This document shows positions 44,247-53,285 of a DNA stretch of 64,000 nt, in pieces. This DNA is from Capilliphycus robustus. Lineage in GTDB: Bacteria > Cyanobacteriota > Cyanobacteriia > Cyanobacteriales > Microcoleaceae. Numbering within the stretch: the first letter of the stretch is position 1; the number at the start of each line of letters is the position of its first letter. The notes under the pieces were generated by a model. It was not told the DNA's origin. It saw only the letters and a list, made by a program, of their open reading frames with translations, and ran no database searches. The stretch spans positions 58,944-122,943 of the forward strand of contig NZ_JAYGHR010000067.1 of the NCBI RefSeq assembly GCF_034932365.1, given 5' to 3'. The position numbers and the translations under genes were made by a program.

Positions 44247-45656
44247 TTAATACCACCAGGGGTCTAAAACAGATTGTATTTTAGTTAACAGGGCTTTTTT
44301 ACGGAAAAATCGCTGCATTGAAGCTGCCCCCATTCGTGAACCTCCCAAACCTGAACATTTAAACGAATTTTTTTCACCTTCATTAATTAAAGCAGTTAAA
44401 GCTGCATCATTAATACTAATTGCCCCGGCTTCTATCTGTTGAGCGATGTCTAATGCTTCTGTTTGTGAGCCTGCAAAAACGGCTGCACTCAAGCCATAAA
44501 TGCTGTCATTAGCGAGTTGAATTGCTTCTTTGGGAGATGAAAAACTCATCACAGGCATCAGAGGCCCAAAGGTTTCTTCGGTCATTATTCTCATCCGATG
44601 ATTAACCTGAGTTAACACCGTTGGACGACACCAAAATCCCCCATTTAATTCTTCAACTCTACCTCCAGTATTAATAATAGCACCTTTTTCAGTTGCATCT
44701 AACAAATGTTCAGCAATAATGGTTGCTTGTTTAGCTGAAATAATCGGCCCAATTTCACCGCTTTTAAGGTCAGGATAGTTGAGAGATAACTGATTGGCTT
44801 TTTCAACGAGTTTATTCACAAAAATATCCTGTATTGACTCAGCAACATAAATGCGTTCTATGGACAAACAAGACTGTCCGGCGTTAATCACAGAACCCCA
44901 TAAAATAGCTGAGGTTGCTTGTTCTAAATCAGCAGACTCTAAAACAATAACAGGATCTTTTCCTCCCAATTCTAAAAACGCCGGAATCAACTGTTTAGCA
45001 GCTAATTCTGCAACTTTTTTGCCTGTTGAAACACTTCCGGTAAAACAAATCGCATCAACATTTTCAATGATGATTTTTCCGGTTTCTCCGGCTCCTTCAA
45101 CATAAGCTAAAATTTGGTTTAACTGGTGAACAGACTGAATTGTTTTAACGAGTGGCTTAATAAATCGAGGGGTTATTTCACTGGGTTTAATCAGAACTGC
45201 ACAGCCAGCTAATAATGCCGGAATTGCATCAATTAAAGACAGTAAAAAAGGAAAATTCCAAGGACTAATAACTCCAACCAAAGGATAAGGAACCAGTTGA
45301 GATTTAATCTGAATAAACGGAATCGCGGTAGTTTTTTCTTCTGTTAAACAAAGTTCTGGCGCGAGTTTACACCATCGATCTAAACTAGAAATAACACCAT
45401 CAACTTCCATCACTGACTCTCTAATTCTTCCCGTATCTTCAACTAAGGCTTGAATTAAAGCTTGTTTTTCAGAAATAAGGGCTTGCTTCCACTGTTGTAA
45501 AACTTCGATTCTGTGATGAATATCTAAGCTTTTCCAATAGGTTTGAGCTTGTCGTAAATGATGACAATTTGCAGTAATTTGTGCCTCGCTGGGAGGCGTA
45601 ATAAAATAGTCAATTTTTCCGGTTCGGGGATTGCAAACTTGAATTGTGTTGTCCAT
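44247..45656 (-). CDS. Aldehyde dehydrogenase family protein
   Basis: The 469-residue NAD(P)-dependent enzyme has all key motifs: VISPWNFPFLLSLID, FTGSVSTGKKVAELAAKQ, the general base in FLELGGKDPVIV, and the catalytic Cys263 in NAGQSCLSIERIY. It oxidises an aldehyde to the acid; the substrate is unknown. It starts 2 bp after the stop of the nitrilase-fold gene, so the two are one operon and may act on the same pathway. The C-terminus (LTKIQSVLDPWWY) is like other cyanobacterial ALDHs. Confidence 0.93.
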   Translation of the reverse strand: MDNTIQVCNPRTGKIDYFITPPSEAQITANCHHLRQAQTYWKSLDIHHRIEVLQQWKQALISEKQALIQALVEDTGRIRESVMEVDGVISSLDRWCKLAPELCLTEEKTTAIPFIQIKSQLVPYPLVGVISPWNFPFLLSLIDAIPALLAGCAVLIKPSEITPRFIKPLVKTIQSVHQLNQILAYVEGAGETGKIIIENVDAICFTGSVSTGKKVAELAAKQLIPAFLELGGKDPVIVLESADLEQATSAILWGSVINAGQSCLSIERIYVAESIQDIFVNKLVEKANQLSLNYPDLKSGEIGPIISAKQATIIAEHLLDATEKGAIINTGGRVEELNGGFWCRPTVLTQVNHRMRIMTEETFGPLMPVMSFSSPKEAIQLANDSIYGLSAAVFAGSQTEALDIAQQIEAGAISINDAALTALINEGEKNSFKCSGLGGSRMGAASMQRFFRKKALLTKIQSVLDPWWY

Positions 45657-45658
45657 GT

Positions 45659-46723
45659 TTAAATAATTTCCTGTTGAATCAAGTGATTAATCGTTTGTTG
45701 CTGAGTTTTAATAAAATGTTGGCGTTCAATCTCTCCTTCTAACATGGTATTTGCGGGATAAAAATCAGTTTGTTGATAAGTTTCAGTATACAATCCTGAA
45801 CGATGACGTGCTAACAAATTTTGAATTCCAGGGCGTTTGCGGTTGCGTCGGAGGGCGGCTAAATCAATTTCTGCAAAAGCTGCCATACTTTCTCCCGCTC
45901 CCGTTTCAGCCAGTAAAATACCTCGATAGTCGATAATTTTGGAACCGCCATCAGTTGAAGAACTGGGAAGCGGAGTGTTAATAATTCCTGCTGTATTCGC
46001 GGAGATAACATAAGCCATATTTTCCACAGCGCGAGACACTTTAGCTGCTTCTTTGGGGAGTCTAGCATCACCATAAATTTCTGAGGTTGGATGCAAGAAA
46101 ATTTCAGCCCCTCGTGTTGCAAAAGTTCGAGCAAGTTCAGGAAATAATATTTCATCGGAAGCGATAGTTGCTAAATTGCCAATTTCTGTTTTTGCCACAG
46201 GAAAAACCCCAGCTAAACCATAACAATCTAGATATTTATCCCAAACATCATGGGGCGTAGGTGTGTACATAGAATTCAATCTTCGATACCGCAAAACCAT
46301 TGTCCCCGATGGATTGAAAATAAAGCAGTTTTGAAAATATAAACCCGGAAAATTAGGATCAACTTCATAGGCATTTCCCGCCAGAAAGATCTTGAATTTT
46401 TGTGCAATTTCTGCTAATCTATCATAAATAGGATCATCCATTTCTAAACAGGCTTTCTGCGCCCAAATACCTAACGGTTCCCCCATCGGAAAACCTGTTA
46501 ACCAATATTCAGGAAGTAACACCAAACGACAGTCTGAACCAATAAACGCTAAACTTGCGGCAATTTTCCCCCCCAAACTCTCCACAGCTTTCGTCATTAT
46601 GCTTCGAGCTTCAGAAGGGTTACTCGCTCCATGAACCGCCTGACAAGTTAACTGAAGTGCTAAGGCTCGAAAAGATTCGGTTTCTGTTGGGTTTGCTGTC
46701 ATAGGAAATAAGGCTTTGCTCAT
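45659..46723 (-). CDS. Carbon-nitrogen hydrolase (nitrilase) fold protein with altered catalytic triad
   Basis: The 354-residue protein has the nitrilase fold with Glu72 in VLLPEYWLTG. At the Lys position it reads LRYRRLN (Arg148), and at the Cys position IASDEILFPE (Ala188-Ser189), where active enzymes read ICYD or ICWD. So two of the three catalytic residues Glu-Lys-Cys appear replaced. The downstream region PTSEIYGDARLPKEAAKVSR and AVENMAYVISANTAG is well conserved. Either a shifted nucleophile (Ser189) is used or the protein is non-catalytic. It is followed by the aldehyde dehydrogenase after 2 bp. Confidence 0.85.
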   Translation of the reverse strand: MSKALFPMTANPTETESFRALALQLTCQAVHGASNPSEARSIMTKAVESLGGKIAASLAFIGSDCRLVLLPEYWLTGFPMGEPLGIWAQKACLEMDDPIYDRLAEIAQKFKIFLAGNAYEVDPNFPGLYFQNCFIFNPSGTMVLRYRRLNSMYTPTPHDVWDKYLDCYGLAGVFPVAKTEIGNLATIASDEILFPELARTFATRGAEIFLHPTSEIYGDARLPKEAAKVSRAVENMAYVISANTAGIINTPLPSSSTDGGSKIIDYRGILLAETGAGESMAAFAEIDLAALRRNRKRPGIQNLLARHRSGLYTETYQQTDFYPANTMLEGEIERQHFIKTQQQTINHLIQQEII

Positions 46724-46887
46724 ATTCGTTGTTAAAAGATGTTACATCATTCTTCTGAAATTAAACTACTTTTTTGAATTTTTTATCTCAGTTTTTTGAT
46801 TGAGCTTTATAATTTTTTGTTAAGTAACTTATAGATAGTTGAGCAGTAATTTTACCTAGATTATGGCAGTTGATGAGGCACAAAAAC

Positions 46888-46960
46888 ACGGTTTCTCTCA
46901 AAACAAAAAGCCGGTTTCTCTCAAAACAAAAACCCGGTTTCATGGAGAAACCAGGTTTTT
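46888..46960. repeat. Clustered CGGTTTCTC / AAACCCGGTTTC repeats
   Basis: Two direct copies of CGGTTTCTCTCAAAACAAAA are followed by AACCCGGTTTC and its inverted form. The same GAAACCGGGTTTC core occurs in the element at 53049-53158. Confidence 0.7.
46922..46957 (-). terminator. Terminator hairpin for the minus-strand small gene
   Basis: Arms 46931-46941 and 46947-46957 (AACCTGGTTTC and GAAACCGGGTT on the minus strand) form an 11-bp stem with one mismatch, followed by TTTGTTTTG. Confidence 0.65.
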
Positions 46961-47005
46961 AGGGTGTTTTAAAGGTTAAATTTCCAACTTAAAACTTGAT
47001 CACGC

Positions 47006-47179
47006 TTACTCTTGATTCATTTGGCGTTCAACGGTTTCTATCACCGCATTCAGTCCAGCTAGTCGAGTTTCGAGATCATCTCGCATCCACTTCAAAAATT
47101 GCAGTTTGCGCTCTTGATAAGCTTTCTGAGAACTCGATGAACTGTCCCAATTCCAGCAAGGATTGAAAAAAGGAAACAT
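47006..47179 (-). CDS. Small helical hypothetical protein
   Basis: Starting at ATG 47179 (MFPFFNPCWNWDSSSSS), with AGAGGT 4-9 bases upstream, it gives 57 residues. The C-terminal two thirds is a helix with heptad character (QERKLQFLKWMRDDLETRL). The composition looks like real protein and similar small proteins occur in cyanobacteria, but I cannot name a function. It is followed by a good terminator on its strand. Confidence 0.5.
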   Translation of the reverse strand: MFPFFNPCWNWDSSSSSQKAYQERKLQFLKWMRDDLETRLAGLNAVIETVERQMNQE

Positions 47180-47244
47180 AGATACCTCTAAAATGACTCC
47201 ATCTATATTTTGAAGCAAAAATCAAATAATGGGGGGTCTGAGGT

Positions 47245-48039
47245 TTAAATCTGTTGTTGAACTTGTTCGATGCTGAGATTGAGGGCTTCCGCCACCTGTT
47301 CAACGCTTAACCCCATCGCCAACAACCGAGGAATGGCATTTTTGCGCTCTTGTTCGGCTTGTTCAGCCCGTTCATCTCCTATTAACAACAAATTACCTTC
47401 GTTATCCCACCATCTTAACCACAATTGGTCTTGATTTTGATAGCGACCTTGCCACAATCCTAACTCTATTCCTAGAGGTGAAATTGGATAGTGATCGCGT
47501 TCATTGGGAGACATTTTTTGATAATAGCCGTTCCGATGAGTGTAAACTTCTAACTTACTATTATTGATTTCATAAATACCGTAATAGGGAATGCGGATAA
47601 TTTGTTCATAAACCCAAAATTTTCCCGGTTTGGTCTTTTCTCCCGTTCGAGATAACGGTGTATTATCCCGTTCTTCGTCACCGTTTCCGCTCGCAAATTC
47701 TAAGGCAATGAGAGGAGCCATAAATTCCCGCCACAAGACATAAGAACGACGAATTTTACCATCAAGTTTAGGCGGAACATTGGGAACATAAAACCAGTCC
47801 GGCGCTTCCGCTCCTTTTTCGGGCGGGTCAGTTTCTCGCCAATAAATTCCACAGTCTTGACCGATGGTATATTGTCCGTCTGGATGAATTTTTTGTAAGA
47901 TTGGGCCGATAGAATCTGTGAGTAAAATACTCTGGGGATGGTTATAAAAATTTTTTACAAATGTACCATCCGACTCGGGGAGTTGAGTATGGTCTGGGAA
48001 AGGGGATGGAAGTTCGATTTTTGAGGTTATCTCAGTCAT
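47245..48039 (-). CDS. Uma2 family (DUF820) protein with C-terminal helical motif
   Basis: The 264-residue protein has the Uma2 core: GAEAPDWFYVPNVPPKL, then LIALEFASGNGDEERD, then KFWVYEQIIRIPYYGIYE. The C-terminus carries the short helical module LLAMGLSVEQVAEALNLSIE that recurs in many cyanobacterial Uma2 and Rpn-like proteins. It has a PD-(D/E)XK-like fold; its function is unestablished. Confidence 0.9.
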   Translation of the reverse strand: MTEITSKIELPSPFPDHTQLPESDGTFVKNFYNHPQSILLTDSIGPILQKIHPDGQYTIGQDCGIYWRETDPPEKGAEAPDWFYVPNVPPKLDGKIRRSYVLWREFMAPLIALEFASGNGDEERDNTPLSRTGEKTKPGKFWVYEQIIRIPYYGIYEINNSKLEVYTHRNGYYQKMSPNERDHYPISPLGIELGLWQGRYQNQDQLWLRWWDNEGNLLLIGDERAEQAEQERKNAIPRLLAMGLSVEQVAEALNLSIEQVQQQI

Positions 48040-48110
48040 AGAAATGCGACTGAATCCATTAAACTTTTCTCTATTTTAGCATAAAAAATCAAGATAATAC
48101 AAAATTTAAT

Positions 48111-49601
48111 TCATTGTTTTTTAGTCTTTCCATAGGGTCGTTTTAAATAACGTCCTTGGGGCGAACCGAGAATTTCTCCGTTGTGATAAATCAAATTTCC
48201 GCGAAGAAATGTACTTTTAACTCGTCCGGTTAATTCCATGCCTTCAAAGGGCGTATAACCCTGTTGAGACGGTGATTCATCCGCCCGAACGGTAAACGTT
48301 TCATTGGGATCAACTAACACCAAATCCGCATCATAACCAACAGCAATATCTCCTTTTTCTAACAATCCAAATCGTTGTGCAGGATTCCAACATAATAATT
48401 TAGCCATTTGATGATAAGGCATTCCGCGTTTATTTCCTTCGCTAAAAACCCCGGATAGTAAATATTCAGTTCCGCCAAAACCCGACTTCGCTAACCAAAT
48501 ATTGTCGGGGTTTTGTTGAGAAACTTTTTGTTCAGCAGAACAACAAGCATGATCGCTAACGATCCAATCAATTTGACCATTTAAAACCGCTTGCCATAAA
48601 AATTCTACATCCTCTCGTGGACGAATGGGAGGGTTAACTTTTGCCCATTTTCCTGTCGGTGCATCCACATCTAAAAGCAAATGTCCGACGGTGACTTCTC
48701 GACGGAAATTAATATGAGGAAATGTGGCTTGCATCATCAAAGCGGCTTCAATGGCTTTGCGGGAACTTAAGTGCAGTAAATTGATATTAATACAGTTAGT
48801 TTCATGGGCGAGATAGGAAGCAATACAAATCGCCAAACCTTCTGAATGAGGAGGACGAGCCGCACTATAAGCTTTCAGTCCAGTTAGGGTATTATCCTGT
48901 TGAACAATTTTGGTATAGGCGCTCAATATTTCCGCAATTTCACAGTGTAAACTCAAGCTGAGATAATCTTGACAATCGGGATATTTTTCGCGCATTTGAG
49001 TCAAACTTCGCATGATAAACTCAAAATGAGCCACGTCATAACGTTCTTCTTTATTGATCATTAAAAATAGATTTTGCTGATCGGATAAACCATGCAACCC
49101 ATAACCACCATAGAACATAAAAACTTTAAACGAAGAAACCCCAAACTCTTCAAAGAGTTGCGGCATTTCTTCAATATGTTGGGCAGATATTGGGGCGATA
49201 TGATAACCATAATCAACATAAAAATTACCCTCGGAAAGAGCTAATAATTTTGGAAAAAACTGATGGTAAGTTCCGCCTTGATTGAGATAATATTGACCGG
49301 TGCGAATATAGTTTAAACTACTTGTTACACCGCCCATTGCAGCCGCTTTACTCTCCGTAACAGCATCTTGGTTGAGCGGTTGATAAATTCCCACGTGCAT
49401 ATGAGCATCCACAACACCGGGAAAGGCTAAAAGGTGATTTCCATCAAATGTTTGTTGAGCGTCTTCAGGCTTGAGATTTGGCTCAATTTGCACAAACTTT
49501 CCATCTTTAATACCGAGATCAAGGGTTTCCACAGAGGGCTGATCAGGACGAACAACCCGAACATTTTTAATCAGTTGATCAAAGATCAAAGCTTTCGACA
49601 T
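48111..49601 (-). CDS. Cyclic amidohydrolase (hydantoinase/dihydropyrimidinase/allantoinase-like)
   Basis: The 496-residue metal-dependent hydrolase has the binuclear-centre residues in order: His67 and His69 in VVDAHMHVGIY, the carboxylated Lys159 in SSFKVFMFYGG, His in LSLHCEIAE, His in LLHLSSRKA, and Asp in WIVSDHACC. It ends with the beta-sandwich typical of hydantoinases (VGYDADLVLVDPNETFTVRA). The family hydrolyses cyclic amides such as hydantoins, dihydropyrimidines or allantoin; the substrate is unknown here. The nitrilase-fold, ALDH and AbrB-type genes nearby suggest a nitrogen-compound pathway. Confidence 0.9.
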   Translation of the reverse strand: MSKALIFDQLIKNVRVVRPDQPSVETLDLGIKDGKFVQIEPNLKPEDAQQTFDGNHLLAFPGVVDAHMHVGIYQPLNQDAVTESKAAAMGGVTSSLNYIRTGQYYLNQGGTYHQFFPKLLALSEGNFYVDYGYHIAPISAQHIEEMPQLFEEFGVSSFKVFMFYGGYGLHGLSDQQNLFLMINKEERYDVAHFEFIMRSLTQMREKYPDCQDYLSLSLHCEIAEILSAYTKIVQQDNTLTGLKAYSAARPPHSEGLAICIASYLAHETNCININLLHLSSRKAIEAALMMQATFPHINFRREVTVGHLLLDVDAPTGKWAKVNPPIRPREDVEFLWQAVLNGQIDWIVSDHACCSAEQKVSQQNPDNIWLAKSGFGGTEYLLSGVFSEGNKRGMPYHQMAKLLCWNPAQRFGLLEKGDIAVGYDADLVLVDPNETFTVRADESPSQQGYTPFEGMELTGRVKSTFLRGNLIYHNGEILGSPQGRYLKRPYGKTKKQ

Positions 49602-49691
49602 AATTTTCAGTGCAGAAATTTAGATATATAATACCTCAAACTGAAAAAACTATTCACTAATTTTGCTATTATTTTGAATAATTATTCATTT

Positions 49692-50858
49692 CTATTCTGA
49701 AAAATCCTCTGAAGGTTTTTCTTGTTTAAGCACAAAAGCAGTTAACCAAGGAGCGATTAAAAGAATCATTAACATTCGACTTAATTGAATCGCTAATACA
49801 AGGCTTGTATCCCCTCCTAGCTGAACAACGGTTGCAATCATCGCCTCTAATCCTCCCGGTGTCAATCCTAAAACAGCAGTCACCAGATCAACCTGTGTAA
49901 ACTGATGAAATCCATATGCAATTCCTAAACAAAATAAAATCAGTGAAATCACTAACCCAATTTCAATCAATACCGCTTTTAAGAGTTTTCTAACTGTGCT
50001 GAAATTAAACTTTAGCCCGATTGAAAGTCCAACCAATAATAATCCCGTTTTAAATAGCCATTGAGGAACGAGGAAATAGTCAGGCAATGTCCAAAATCCA
50101 ATCAAACCCACGATGAATGTTCCTAAAAATCCCGATGCAGGTAAGCGTAATTTCTCACCCCCCCAAATTCCGAGAAAACAGCAAACTGCTAAGATTAACA
50201 AATTCAAGAATAGAGGAACTGATGACGGGGTAGTGGTTAGGAATACGGCTGAGTTTAAGTTGATAGAATCAGCCGGAAATAAGAAGGTAACTAGACTGGG
50301 AACGATGAAAATAACCAATAACAAACGCAGATATTGAAATAAAGCAATTGCCACCGCATCAGCTCCCATTTCTTCTCCGATGGCAATAATACTCGATGCC
50401 AAACCCGGAATGAAAGATAACAACCCTGTGACTCGATTAATACCTGAAAAACGTGACAATAAATAACCGTGAAATAAGCTAATAACTCCAGTGATTACAA
50501 TACAAAAGATTAAAGGAACAGCGTAGTTAGCAGCAATAACTAGAGTTTCTGGAGAAAAGCGTACTGCTGTTGCTAGACCTAAAAAGGCTTTCCCAAAAGT
50601 CATAAAATTCGCAGGTAAAGGCTTAGAATTCCCTGCAATGGCGGCATAAATAATCCCGACAACCATAGGCCCGAGTAACCAACCGACTGGAATATTAAGC
50701 CAGCTAAATAAAAAGCCTGCTGCAATGGCAAAAGCAAACTGCTGTGTGATTTGGTGACTATTTAACAAACTGGATAAAATAACCTGTTTTAATTGGATAG
50801 AATTCGTTTTACTATCTTGAGATTGAAATTGAGATAAAGCTAGAATTTTCCAAATCAT
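49692..50858 (-). CDS. AbrB-type (PF05145) membrane protein
   Basis: The 388-residue protein has ten or so hydrophobic segments and the two-fold repeat typical of the AbrB/putative ammonia-monooxygenase family. The repeat blocks are WLNIPVGWLLGPMVVGII, LSFIPGLASSIIAIGEEMGA, LRLPASGFLGTFIVGLIG and LGLTPGGLEAMIATVVQLGG. Despite the family name it is an integral membrane protein, probably a transporter. It lies 90 bp upstream of the amidohydrolase on the same strand and may import that pathway's substrate. Confidence 0.88.
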   Translation of the reverse strand: MIWKILALSQFQSQDSKTNSIQLKQVILSSLLNSHQITQQFAFAIAAGFLFSWLNIPVGWLLGPMVVGIIYAAIAGNSKPLPANFMTFGKAFLGLATAVRFSPETLVIAANYAVPLIFCIVITGVISLFHGYLLSRFSGINRVTGLLSFIPGLASSIIAIGEEMGADAVAIALFQYLRLLLVIFIVPSLVTFLFPADSINLNSAVFLTTTPSSVPLFLNLLILAVCCFLGIWGGEKLRLPASGFLGTFIVGLIGFWTLPDYFLVPQWLFKTGLLLVGLSIGLKFNFSTVRKLLKAVLIEIGLVISLILFCLGIAYGFHQFTQVDLVTAVLGLTPGGLEAMIATVVQLGGDTSLVLAIQLSRMLMILLIAPWLTAFVLKQEKPSEDFSE

Positions 50859-51151
50859 AACTAACGACAGAGGATATATACTCTCAGCACAAAAACTTAC
50901 GGCTTTGATTTTGATACAAATCTAGAAATCTGAGTTGATTGTTGAAAAAACTTGCTCAATATCCGAGACTCTCTCTAAATTTAGATGAGTCATCGATATT
51001 TGAAGATTTCCCAGGGTTGCTAGCCATCCACAGCGATCATCCCTATCAATCTATCATCTCTCTATCTTATCTAAAAAAGTGACTCTAAAATATACGATCT
51101 TCAGCGACAGAGATCAGTGTATCCTAAATTATAGAGATTTAACATTCCCCT

Positions 51152-52039
51152 ATGTCTTCTAGAAATCAACTGAGAACACGACTAGAACAAACGGAAATTG
51201 TGGTGATTCCGGGTGTTTATGATTGTTTGAGTGCTAAAATTGCTGAACAGCTTGGCTTTGAAGTCGTCGCTACCAGTGGGTTTGGTATTGCTGCATCAAC
51301 ACTGGGTTTACCGGACTATGGTTTTCTCACCGCGACTGAAATGTTCTACAGTATTGGCAGAATTACTCAGTCTGTTAACATTCCGTTAATTGCTGACTTA
51401 GATACAGGTTATGGTAATGTTTTAAATGTCATCCGTACCGTGAAAGAAGCCGTAAATTTAGGGGTTTCTGGAATTCTTTTAGAAGACCAAGAATGGCCGA
51501 AAAAATGTGGTCATTTCGAGGGAAAACGAGTCATTTCTACCTGGGAACAAGTGTCTAAAATTAAAGCGGCGGTTGAGGCGAGAGGGGATAGCGGTTTAGT
51601 AATAATTGGACGGACAGATGCTCGCGCTCCCTTGGGTTTAGAAGAAGCAATTAACCGAGGTTTAGCTTATTTTGAAGCGGGGGCTGATGTGATTTTTATT
51701 GAAGCACCACAGTCTCAGGATGAATTGGTTAAAATTGCTGAAGCTTTACCTAATATTCCCTTAGTGGCGAATATCATTGAAGGGGGAAAAACACCTCAGT
51801 TATCCGCCCAGGAATTGCAACAGATGGGGTTTAAAATCGTGTTTTTTCCGTTAACGGGTTTGTTTACGGTAACTAAAGCCATGACGGACTGTTTGCGTCA
51901 CTTGAAGGAAACTGGAACAACAGCCAATGTCGAAAATTTGGTCAGTTTTCAGCAGTTTGAGAAACTGATTGATGTCCCGAAATATCGTCAAATTGAACAG
52001 CAATTTTATAATCAAATCGATAAACAAGACTCGGTTTAA
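51152..52039 (+). CDS. Isocitrate lyase / PEP mutase superfamily enzyme
   Basis: The 295-residue TIM-barrel enzyme shows GVYDCLSAKIAEQLGFEVVA, then PLIADLDTGYGN (metal-binding Asp residues), then LLEDQEWPKKCGHFEGK with the catalytic KCGH loop, then IGRTDAR. Members cleave or form C-C or C-P bonds in 2-hydroxy-acid derivatives (methylisocitrate lyase, oxaloacetate decarboxylase and so on). Which reaction occurs here is not decided by these motifs. It ends 1 bp before the N-acetyltransferase start, so the two are one operon. Confidence 0.9.
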   Translation: MSSRNQLRTRLEQTEIVVIPGVYDCLSAKIAEQLGFEVVATSGFGIAASTLGLPDYGFLTATEMFYSIGRITQSVNIPLIADLDTGYGNVLNVIRTVKEAVNLGVSGILLEDQEWPKKCGHFEGKRVISTWEQVSKIKAAVEARGDSGLVIIGRTDARAPLGLEEAINRGLAYFEAGADVIFIEAPQSQDELVKIAEALPNIPLVANIIEGGKTPQLSAQELQQMGFKIVFFPLTGLFTVTKAMTDCLRHLKETGTTANVENLVSFQQFEKLIDVPKYRQIEQQFYNQIDKQDSV

Positions 52040-52040
52040 T

Positions 52041-52814
52041 ATGGATGTTACAGAATACCTGAACCGCATTCACTATCAAGGTTCTCTTGAACCTAATATT
52101 GAGACGCTTCATCAACTGCATTACTGTCATTTACTGACTGTTCCCTTTGAAAATTTCAGTATTCATCTCAACCAACCTATCAATCTGAATTTAGAAGCGT
52201 TATACCATAAAATAGTTCAACAACATCGAGGCGGATTTTGTTATGAACTCAACTCTTTATTTTCCTGGCTACTCCAACAACTTGGGTTTAAGGTGACTCT
52301 CCTTTCCGCTCAAGTTGCGCGAGAAGAGGGTGATTTTGGGCGAGAATTTGGTCATTTAACTCTACGGGTACAAGACAGGGATTTTTGGTTAGCCGATGTG
52401 GGTTTTGGAGACTCTTTTCTTTATCCGTTGAAGTTTGAAAGTTCAACTGAACAAATCCAAAACGGAGAAACTTATCAGCTTATTAATAATCAGAATAATT
52501 GGATATTCTATCATAAAAAAGAAGGAAATTATCAACCTAAATATTGTTTTACATTAACCCCGAGAAACTTAACCGATTTTCAAACCACTTGTGAATATAA
52601 TCAAACCTCTCCTCAATCAATTTTTACTCAGCGTCGTATCTGTACAAAACCAACGCTAGAAGGTCGAGTTACATTGAGCGATAACCGATTAATTATCACT
52701 CAAAATGGTCAACGACAAGAACATATCATTGACACAGAAGCAGAGTATCATAAAATTTTACAAGATTATTTTGGGATTAACCTAGATCTTTCCTTCAAAC
52801 ATCAATTTTCCTAA
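52041..52814 (+). CDS. nat: Arylamine N-acetyltransferase
   Basis: The start is ATG 52041, 1 bp after the previous stop; a longer frame would overlap the upstream gene. The 257-residue acetyl-CoA-dependent enzyme has the Cys-His-Asp triad: Cys67 in RGGFCYELN, His105 in EFGHLTL, and Asp119 in LADVGFGDSF. The N-terminal VPFENFSIHL block is also diagnostic. Such enzymes acylate arylamines or, in some biosynthetic pathways, chain termini. Confidence 0.94.
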   Translation: MDVTEYLNRIHYQGSLEPNIETLHQLHYCHLLTVPFENFSIHLNQPINLNLEALYHKIVQQHRGGFCYELNSLFSWLLQQLGFKVTLLSAQVAREEGDFGREFGHLTLRVQDRDFWLADVGFGDSFLYPLKFESSTEQIQNGETYQLINNQNNWIFYHKKEGNYQPKYCFTLTPRNLTDFQTTCEYNQTSPQSIFTQRRICTKPTLEGRVTLSDNRLIITQNGQRQEHIIDTEAEYHKILQDYFGINLDLSFKHQFS

Positions 52815-53036
52815 AATTAAAAAATGCTCATCTTGATAAACATCTATCTTTTTATAGAGGTGAAGCATTAATTCTTAGGATAGCAGCCTTCCTATAGAAT
52901 CTCAAAAACTCGATCAATCATTGATTTGGGTTGAACCTCCGCTAGCTGATGGGTTAAGAACATTGAGAATGAGGGTTAAGAGGAGATTATCTATTCAATC
53001 ATTGCAGTGTGACTCGAAAAGATAGTGGTAAAATCG

Positions 53037-53171
53037 GGTGTAACTGAGATCTTGCACCATTCTCAACAGATCTGAGAAACCGGGTTTCTCAAGGAAAAAT
53101 ATAGGTTTTCAGCTAAGGGAAATTGCCAGAAACCCTGTTTCTGAGGCTGGTGCAAGATATGAGGTGTAATT
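53037..53171. mobile_element. MITE-like element with terminal inverted repeats and possible target duplication
   Basis: Perfect 11-bp inverted ends ATCTTGCACCA (53049-53059) and TGGTGCAAGAT (53148-53158) flank a core with two GAAACCnGGTTTCT palindromes. GGTGTAA(C/T)T occurs on both sides (53037-53045, 53163-53171), which may be a target-site duplication. No coding capacity is present. Confidence 0.6.
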
Positions 53172-53285
53172 CAGTTAGAAGGGACAAAGGCAGTTGTATA
53201 ATCAAAGCCAGTCAATTGTATCATCGCGTACAATTTTTATTCTAATTGAATTTACTCAAAAAATCATACACTGACTGGAGGATTT

